Origin: Verrucomicrobiota bacterium
GTDB lineage: Bacteria; Verrucomicrobiota; Verrucomicrobiia; Limisphaerales; JACDHS01
NCBI GenBank assembly: GCA_013820875.1
Contig: JACDHS010000022.1
Location: 1 to 46,162 of the forward strand
Length of the DNA: 46,162 bases
Direction of reading: 5' to 3'
In this document: positions 41,512 to 46,162 of the stretch, piece after piece
Layout: every line of letters begins with the position of its first letter
Numbering within the stretch: position 1 is the stretch's first letter
Position numbers and translations under genes: made by a program
The notes under the pieces: model-generated
Told to the model about the DNA's origin: nothing
What the model saw: the letters and a program-made list of their open reading frames with translations, nothing else
Database searches by the model: none

Positions 41512-42393
41512 CTACCTCACCTCTGCTGCGGTCGTGATGGCTTTGGCCAGGTCTTCCGCGGACCAGAGATTATTATCGAATTGCTTGAAGATGCGTCCCT
41601 TGGAATCCAGCACCACCGTGCGCAAGTTATGGGAGAAACCGCCGGCTTCACGGCTGAACCTGAAATCCAGCCGGGGACCGATCTCAGCCAATACCTCGGG
41701 GGCAATCGCCGCGAATAACCAACGGTCATTGTTCCCGCTGCGGTAGAGGTTTCCGTAACCTTTCAAGACCGCGGGCTTATCGAATTCCGCGTCGAAAGAG
41801 ATGGAAAGAAACTGCCAGTTGGTTGCGCCGGATTTGTTTTGCAGGAGGATTTCGCGGGCGCTCAGAAAATGTTTGTTCATGCGCGGGCAATAATCGGGCA
41901 GGGGACAACGGGAGAATATAAACGTGAACGCCACTGCATTGCCGCGAAAGTCGGAGAGCCTGGTCTGCTTTCCGTTTTCATCGAGTAATTCGACATCCGG
42001 CATGGCATCGCCGGGTCCAAGTTCGGAAAGATGCGATTGTGCGGGAGCGGCAACCGGTGCGTTCGTTTCTTTAGACACCCCAATGCGGCGGATCTGGTCT
42101 ATGTAATGATCGTCCGCATTCACCACGAGATTGAAGGTAATCAGATCCCCTTCGGAAATCGTCTTTAATTCGCTGGTGTTTTTGACCGTCAATTCCATCG
42201 TCATCTTCGGCATGTAACCCGGAATCTCTTCGTGCCGCACGACGAGTGTTTTGCCGTCCGCCGGTTTTTCACGCACGAGCCCTCGTGTGGGAAAGGAACG
42301 AACTGCGTTTGTGGACGCAAGATTGGTTTGAGCATCGGATGGCGCAGGCAATGCGAGCAATAGCAACAGGACGAAAACAAATGGGAGCTTCAT
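41512..42393 (-). CDS. SCO1/SenC protein with N-terminal CusF-like domain
   Basis: 293 residues. Signal peptide 1-21, then a CusF-like copper-binding domain (36-105: RGLVREKPADGKTLVVRHEEIPGYMPKMTMEL) with His54 and Met residues suited to Cu(I). A SCO/thioredoxin-fold domain follows, with Cys163 and Cys169 (SRCPLPDYC) and His255 in GGFSHNLRTVVLD as copper ligands. SCO proteins deliver copper to or reduce the CuA site of cytochrome oxidase. The CPLPxxC spacing (five residues) is longer than the usual CxxxC of SCO. Its ATG overlaps the stop of the second SCO gene (ATGA), so they are coupled. Confidence 0.88.
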   Translation of the reverse strand: MKLPFVFVLLLLLALPAPSDAQTNLASTNAVRSFPTRGLVREKPADGKTLVVRHEEIPGYMPKMTMELTVKNTSELKTISEGDLITFNLVVNADDHYIDQIRRIGVSKETNAPVAAPAQSHLSELGPGDAMPDVELLDENGKQTRLSDFRGNAVAFTFIFSRCPLPDYCPRMNKHFLSAREILLQNKSGATNWQFLSISFDAEFDKPAVLKGYGNLYRSGNNDRWLFAAIAPEVLAEIGPRLDFRFSREAGGFSHNLRTVVLDSKGRIFKQFDNNLWSAEDLAKAITTAAEVR

Positions 42394-43046
42394 AGAGACG
42401 ATTGGCTTCGAATTTCGTTGATGCTATCCACGATGGATTTCGGAGCACCCGATTGCAATCCGTTGAAGTAGCGTCGCACACGTCCCGTTTTATCGACCAA
42501 CGCGATTTTATCCACGCCGACGAATCCACCGGAAAATTGCTGGTAAACCACATTCGTATCGCGGCGCAGGAAACTGGATTCAATTAAATCGAAGACAGGT
42601 TGTTTGTCGCCAGTCAGGAACAGCCAGCGGTTGGCATCCGCGCCGAAACGATCGGCAAATTTGACAAGCGCAGGAGGCGTGTCCGAGCGAGGGTCGATGG
42701 TGAGCGAAAGCAACAGGACATCCTGATCGTTTGCGACCAGGCGCTGCACTTCAGCCATTCGTTTGTTCACCTGTTCGCAGGAAATGGAACAGCCGGTGTG
42801 AATGAAATTGACGACCAGGAATTTGTTGGAAACCGATTCACGCGACACTTCCGCACCGGAACGTTCCGTGAGAACAAATGGTTGCAACTCCCGTTTGATC
42901 TCCGGTTCGTCCGCCAGGGATGAGGCATGAGGATGCGAATGCGAATGGCGCAGAATCAAAAAGATGCCGGCGAAGATCAACACCGACAGCACGGTGACGG
43001 CTCCGATAAAAATGGTTACATCCTTTTGTGGGCGTTCTGCAGACAT
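42390..43046 (-). CDS. SCO1/SenC protein lacking the copper-ligand His
   Basis: 218 residues from the ATG at 43046; a further ATG at 43121 would overlap the upstream gene by 68 bp. An N-terminal anchor (VTIFIGAVTVLSVLIFAGIFLI) is followed by a His-rich patch (RHSHSHPH, 33-40), then the thioredoxin-like domain. CxxxC is Cys86-SIS-Cys90. Where its neighbour has GGFSHNLRTVVLD, this protein has GGFVGVDKIALVD, so the third copper ligand His is Gly. It may have a redox role instead, or bind copper through the His patch. Sits between the HMA protein and the CusF-SCO gene. Confidence 0.85.
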   Translation of the reverse strand: MSAERPQKDVTIFIGAVTVLSVLIFAGIFLILRHSHSHPHASSLADEPEIKRELQPFVLTERSGAEVSRESVSNKFLVVNFIHTGCSISCEQVNKRMAEVQRLVANDQDVLLLSLTIDPRSDTPPALVKFADRFGADANRWLFLTGDKQPVFDLIESSFLRRDTNVVYQQFSGGFVGVDKIALVDKTGRVRRYFNGLQSGAPKSIVDSINEIRSQSSL

Positions 43047-43053
43047 GGATCGT

Positions 43054-43383
43054 TCAGGGCTTAGGTTTGGCTGTGTAACCGGCCTCTTCGATCGTTTTGA
43101 CGAGTGTCTTGGTTGAGACACGATTCGTATCGATCGCGACTACCGCCAGTTTGTTGGTAAGAGTCACCTTTACAGAAACGACTCCAGGCACACGTCGCAG
43201 TTCGGAAGTCACCCCTTTGACACATCCTTCGCAAGTCATGCCGGTGATTTCCAGACGGTTGGTGCTGTTGGCGGATGGTTTCGGCGCGGTCCTGGGCGCC
43301 GCCGATGCGATTCCGCTGACGGTAAAAAGGAGAACGGCGACGAGCACTCGAATCATGCGCCACTTTACAAGATGTTTGATCAT
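43054..43383 (-). CDS. Exported heavy-metal-associated (HMA) domain protein
   Basis: 109 residues; ATG 43383, or ATG 43356 to shorten it by nine. A signal peptide (VLVAVLLFTVSGIASA) leads to a single HMA domain with GMTCEGC (Cys51, Cys54) and a closing LVKTIEEAGYTA. Most HMA chaperones are cytoplasmic; an exported one resembles MerP of mercury operons. Next to two SCO proteins, periplasmic copper carriage is the natural inference. It begins the SCO set and ends 7 bp before the second SCO start. Confidence 0.85.
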   Translation of the reverse strand: MIKHLVKWRMIRVLVAVLLFTVSGIASAAPRTAPKPSANSTNRLEITGMTCEGCVKGVTSELRRVPGVVSVKVTLTNKLAVVAIDTNRVSTKTLVKTIEEAGYTAKPKP

Positions 43384-43503
43384 CGTCAGGTGTAAATTGC
43401 CTCATGCCTTGGGTTTGGCAACTATGGTCGCCCGGGCGGTAATCGGGCTGCACACAGCCAAAAACCGATCGCGGCCAATGCGATGATTTAAGACCCTCTC
43501 CGG

Positions 43504-44277
43504 TTACATCTCAAACAGCACGATCTCCGGCCGACAACAGAAACGGACATTCAATGCGAACCAACCGACGCCGGAACTGACATAGAGCGGGCCGGCTTCC
43601 GTTTTGAACATGCCCAGATCATACTTGCCGGTTCCCCAGGGCAGGACGAGCGCTCCGTAACCGGGCACACGCACCTGGCCTCCGTGAGTGTGGCCAGCGA
43701 GGACGACATCGAAGCGATGCGGTTCCAGCTTCTCCACCCACTCGGGATAATGGATCAACATGATGTTCTTCGTTTGCGGATCGGGAACGATGCTGGGCGG
43801 GTTCATGGTTGCGGCACCGTTGATGGTCACATTCCCGTCTTTGGTTTTCGCCTGCCCATCCATCAACCAGGCGCCCCCGGTAGATGCGAATGCCTCTGCG
43901 ATTTCATCGAACTCAACATGTGCCCAGTAATCGTGATTGCCGGGGCATCCATAGAGTGGTGCGCGGATTTTCTTTAGAAGCTCCAGCGATTCAACGAGAA
44001 ACTTAGCCTCTTCAATCAAGTCGCCAGTGAAACAGACAAAATCCGGAGCCAGTTTGTTAATCTCGTTCACCACCTTTTCAAAATAGGCCCGGTCTCCCTT
44101 GTGATGAATATCCGTGAGGTGAACGAACCGATGCCGTGGCGGGTTTCTGGTGAGCCGGATTCTGCGAACGTTCAGCCAATCCGGCTCAATCCAGATGGAA
44201 TCAGCGACCGCAGCCGCCGGTGTCCCGACCAATGCGGAAAAAACAAACTGACGTCTGGTTAAGAGCTTTCGTTTCAT
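43504..44277 (-). CDS. Tat-exported metallophosphoesterase
   Basis: 257 residues. The N-terminus has a twin-arginine signal (LTRRQFVFSALVG, 6-18). Calcineurin-like motifs in order: LTDIHH (54-59), FTGDLIEE (83-90), PGNHDYW near 111, IHYPE and GHTHGGQ near 196. These bind two metals and hydrolyse phosphoesters; YkuE/LpxH-like relatives act on phospholipids or nucleotides, but the substrate is not certain. Its ATG overlaps the stop of the frameshifted gene upstream (ATGA). About 120 bp without a gene separates it from the HMA gene. Confidence 0.88.
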   Translation of the reverse strand: MKRKLLTRRQFVFSALVGTPAAAVADSIWIEPDWLNVRRIRLTRNPPRHRFVHLTDIHHKGDRAYFEKVVNEINKLAPDFVCFTGDLIEEAKFLVESLELLKKIRAPLYGCPGNHDYWAHVEFDEIAEAFASTGGAWLMDGQAKTKDGNVTINGAATMNPPSIVPDPQTKNIMLIHYPEWVEKLEPHRFDVVLAGHTHGGQVRVPGYGALVLPWGTGKYDLGMFKTEAGPLYVSSGVGWFALNVRFCCRPEIVLFEM

Positions 44278-44872
44278 CGCCTCGGTGCTTCAATCACTTC
44301 AATCTTGATCGGCGCAGAAGCAAGTCGGTTCGTTAGACCGAAGAAGCCAAAAACAGCCGACACCTCGTTCTTCTCTTCACCAAAAGGTTCCGGACTCCAG
44401 GAAGAGACTTGCTGACCAATTGCCAAACCAGCCCCGCTGAACTGCACCAAATACCGGCCCGTGTTCGTGATCGTGTAATGTTTGCTGAGATCCATGCGGT
44501 CGGCAATGATCGCCGATGCCCCCGGCGCCACGTGCCCTTTGCCCACCCCGATTTGAGCGGGAGTTTGAGTGAAAAGCAACGGTTGCCCCTGCTCGTTGAG
44601 GACAGTCAGAGGCGAATGCGCCACGCCTGAATCCATGAAATGCACCATTGTCTGCCCCATGTTCTCCAACCCCGCCGGTGGTGGTTACAGAGCGTCCATC
44701 TTTAGTAGTGAAAGTGAACGGGTGGACATATCGGATTTCAAGATCCCTACTCGCCTCGATCCACGATTGTGCTGCGGGGTTGCTCATTGGGCTAACGACA
44801 AGCTGATCGATGATGAGTAGCGCGCCAAGAAAATACCATTTGAAACAAAGATGCGACCGCGCTCCTCGTCAT
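44274..44872 (-). pseudogene. Frameshifted membrane-linked gene of unknown family
   Basis: Two overlapping frames join into one protein when a single G is removed from GGCGGGGTTGG near 44675. The first gives WYFLGALLIIDQLVVSPM (a membrane helix), AAQSWIEASRDLEIRYVHPF and TTKDGRSVTTTGG. The second gives ENMGQTMVHFMDSGVAHSPL, LLFTQTPAQIGVGKGH, a TITNTGRYLVQFSG segment and the C-terminal SAPIKIEVIEAPRR. The only ATG upstream of the helix (44872) is in a third frame, so a second shift is likely. The two fragments may be expressed if the shift is a sequencing error. It overlaps the phosphoesterase gene by 4 bp. Confidence 0.6.
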
Positions 44873-44907
44873 TCGATCCAGCGATTGGTTCGGTGTCGTA
44901 AATACTC

Positions 44908-45267
44908 TCATACAAACTTCACAAATCTCCGAATCCTATCTCGCAGCAGCCACAAGAACAGAAACGCTGCGGATGCGGTCACGAGGAATCCCTGCACAAT
45001 GGCCAGCAGACTGTCCGGAGAAAGCCAAACGTGCGCCACCAGAATCGGAAACGTGGCAGCCATCGTAGCGATGTCGCTACGAATCCGCCACGCCACTGTC
45101 AGAAGGAGCAACCAGAAAATCCCTAAAGCACCGCTCCAAGCAATGTAGCTCAACGGAGATTGCAACCAGATGGCTGGCAAGAGCGCGAGGACAACCAGAA
45201 TGCCGAAACAGTGGGGCGCGTGCTCGAAAATCCCCTCTCTCGTTTCTCTTTCACGCTGGGTGCTCAT
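44908..45267 (-). CDS. Small four-helix membrane protein
   Basis: 119 residues from the ATG at 45267. Four membrane segments: CFGILVVLALLPAIWL, LSYIAWSGALGIFWLLLLTVAW, ATMAATFPILVAHVWL and LAIVQGFLVTASAAFLFLWLL, with a basic end (RDRIRRFVKFV). No family is recognised. It heads the leftward set that leads to the SCO genes, but 36 bp and a broken gene follow, so co-transcription is uncertain. Confidence 0.6.
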   Translation of the reverse strand: MSTQRERETREGIFEHAPHCFGILVVLALLPAIWLQSPLSYIAWSGALGIFWLLLLTVAWRIRSDIATMAATFPILVAHVWLSPDSLLAIVQGFLVTASAAFLFLWLLRDRIRRFVKFV

Positions 45268-45383
45268 AGACGTGGAATTGTCACCGAACGCCAGCGTGAG
45301 CCACCGCCGGCCTGTGACTCAAGATCAAAACAGAAAGCGCAACCGGCGGTTGGCTCGACGCTCTGGTTCGGCACATTCATGCT

Positions 45384-45614
45384 TCAATAAAGGCTCCGAT
45401 CGTCCGGATCCTTCTTCGTTGGTGTAATCTCTCGCCAAGAGCGACGCTTTTCGGTTGAAACGGAAATCTTCGGAAGACGAATACATCCATCCGACTTGCG
45501 TGGCAGCTTCATGTGAGCAACGCCATCTCTGACCGCCACTGAAGGTCTACGAAAACGGCTGAATATGCGAGCGAGCGCAGCAATCAATCTTCCGACATAG
45601 TGTGACGTGTTCAT
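45384..45614 (-). CDS. Possible small basic protein
   Basis: 76 residues from the ATG at 45614 (MNTSHYVGRLIAALARIFSRF). Rich in Arg and Lys with no recognised motif, signal or membrane segment. It may be a real small gene or a chance frame in a gene-poor stretch; the basic N-terminal amphipathic segment is the only protein-like sign. Confidence 0.3.
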   Translation of the reverse strand: MNTSHYVGRLIAALARIFSRFRRPSVAVRDGVAHMKLPRKSDGCIRLPKISVSTEKRRSWREITPTKKDPDDRSLY

Positions 45615-45763
45615 GATGCCGAACCATATGATTCACAGGCAGATTTGCCCTGATAACATGATATTAGACCGGGTTTTCGGGCTGGATTGCCCGATTGGCT
45701 TAAGTGGCTGACTGGCCCAGGAATCATTAACCGAACCTGAATTAATTAGAATGGAAGTCAAGC

Positions 45764-45887
45764 CAACAGCGTAGCTGTTGAAACAGTTGTTAGCGCAGAT
45801 TAAGACGGCTCCGACAGCAATTTTGAGTCTCCAAAATGTTTTGGAAGACTGAAATCGCCGATTTTAACGCTCCAGAATAGTTTGGAG
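45764..45887. repeat. Phased palindromes near the right end
   Basis: CAACAGC-GTA-GCTGTTG (45764-45780), CCAAAA-TG-TTTTGG (45831-45844), AAATC-GCC-GATTT (45852-45864) and CTCCA...TTTGGAG, imperfect (45870-45887). The last three have centres at 45837.5, 45858 and 45878.5, exactly 20.5 bp apart, the half-step of the array at 21856-22326. The rest of 45615-45908 shows no gene. Confidence 0.65.
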
Positions 45888-45908
45888 GACCTCCATCGCG
45901 CCTTGCCC

Positions 45909-46162
45909 AAACCCCAAAGGGGTTTCGAAACAAAGCCCAGGGTTGCGAGGCACGAGCTACCCTGGGTTGTGCGTTAAGAAAAGCTCACAACCCCAACGGG
46001 GTTGCGTAAACATTTTGCCAGGAAATATGTCGTCTCACTGCCTTGATCGTCCACAACGGGTTAATCTCGGCCTTGAAGCGGCAATTTTACGCAACCCCGT
46101 TGGGGTTGAAACGGGTGTCGTATCGTTTACCCAGGGTAGCTCGTGCCTCGCAACCCTGGGCT
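45909..46162. repeat. Composite inverted hairpin element, copy 2 (cut by window end)
   Basis: Same plan as the element at 19489-19757: AAACCCC-AAA-GGGGTTT (45909-45925), CCCAGGGT...ACCCTGGG (45936-45966), CAACCCC-AAC-GGGGTTG (45988-46004), then in reverse CAACCCC-GTT-GGGGTTG (46092-46108) and CCCAGGGT...ACCCTGGG (46130-46160). The final outer hairpin is beyond the window. The loop inside the CCCAGGG stem (GCGAGGCACGAGC) equals that of the right half of copy 1, and the core between the inner hairpins differs from copy 1. Confidence 0.8.

Noticed and set aside
43400-43490. Short - strand frame ending ATIVAKPKA between the phosphoesterase and HMA genes
   Set aside because: Fewer than 30 residues without a start codon or motif; not supportable as a gene.
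1-46162. tRNA or rRNA genes
   Set aside because: No tRNA T-loop/acceptor pattern or rRNA-like conserved block was found on reading both strands.

Overview
The window reads as chromosomal DNA of a Verrucomicrobiota bacterium, most likely a Pedosphaera-like (subdivision 3) lineage. This is inferred from the dense palindromic intergenic repeats of the CAACCCC-AAC-GGGGTTG kind, from membrane-anchored proteins carrying a YIANLRSVGCPEETIRDI motif, and from the mix of housekeeping and secreted genes. No rRNA or tRNA gene, phage integrase, transposase or cas gene was found.

Layout. 0-3.7 kb: a hybrid gene joining the start of a TOTE-type primase to the end of a DUF559 nuclease, then full-length rapA. 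3.8-7.1 kb: three SAM methyltransferases, two of them a recent duplicate pair, and a secreted-type gene broken at a C6 run. 7.1-16.4 kb: YihY/BrkB membrane protein, an APC permease with an exported-looking methyltransferase, an orphan RbsA-like double ATPase, a zinc-ribbon/SEC-C protein with an unknown partner, and a YdjM-like membrane hydrolase. 16.6-21.7 kb: sulfate uptake genes sbp-cysT-cysW-cysA with a divergent Rrf2 regulator; a palindromic operator-like site lies over the sbp promoter, and a composite hairpin element lies inside the operon. 21.8-22.3 kb: a non-coding array of twelve copies of an 11-bp palindrome spaced 41-43 bp apart, with a second palindrome type midway between most of them. 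22.9-25.7 kb: a defence-gene area with a decayed hsdR start, an intact DNA methyltransferase plus HNH nuclease pair, and a DUF3024 tail lying in frame behind the nuclease's amber stop.

25.9-31.6 kb: alanine dehydrogenase; an exported sialidase coupled to an N-acylglucosamine 2-epimerase (sialic acid use); and egtB-egtD for ergothioneine. 31.8-34.9 kb: a four-gene operon of type II secretion/type IV pilus-like parts (L, M, I, J types). 35.1-40.3 kb: an envelope module with an ECF sigma factor, a tiny single-pass putative anti-sigma factor and a CnrX/Spy-like sensor, followed by a P1-type nuclease and other envelope proteins. 41.5-45.3 kb: a leftward set with two SCO proteins (one fused to a CusF-like domain), an exported heavy-metal-associated domain protein, a Tat-type phosphoesterase, a frameshifted gene and a small membrane protein. 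The right end carries more phased palindromes and a second composite hairpin element cut by the window edge.

The strongest candidate for something undescribed is the helically phased palindrome array at 21.86-22.33 kb. Palindromes with the same 41-42 or 20.5 bp geometry but different sequences occur at 21.02-21.12 and 45.83-45.89 kb. The TOTE-DUF559 hybrid, the in-frame HNH/amber/DUF3024 arrangement and the CnrYXH-like module without visible metal ligands also deserve checking. All family assignments come from reading motifs; no database search was run.
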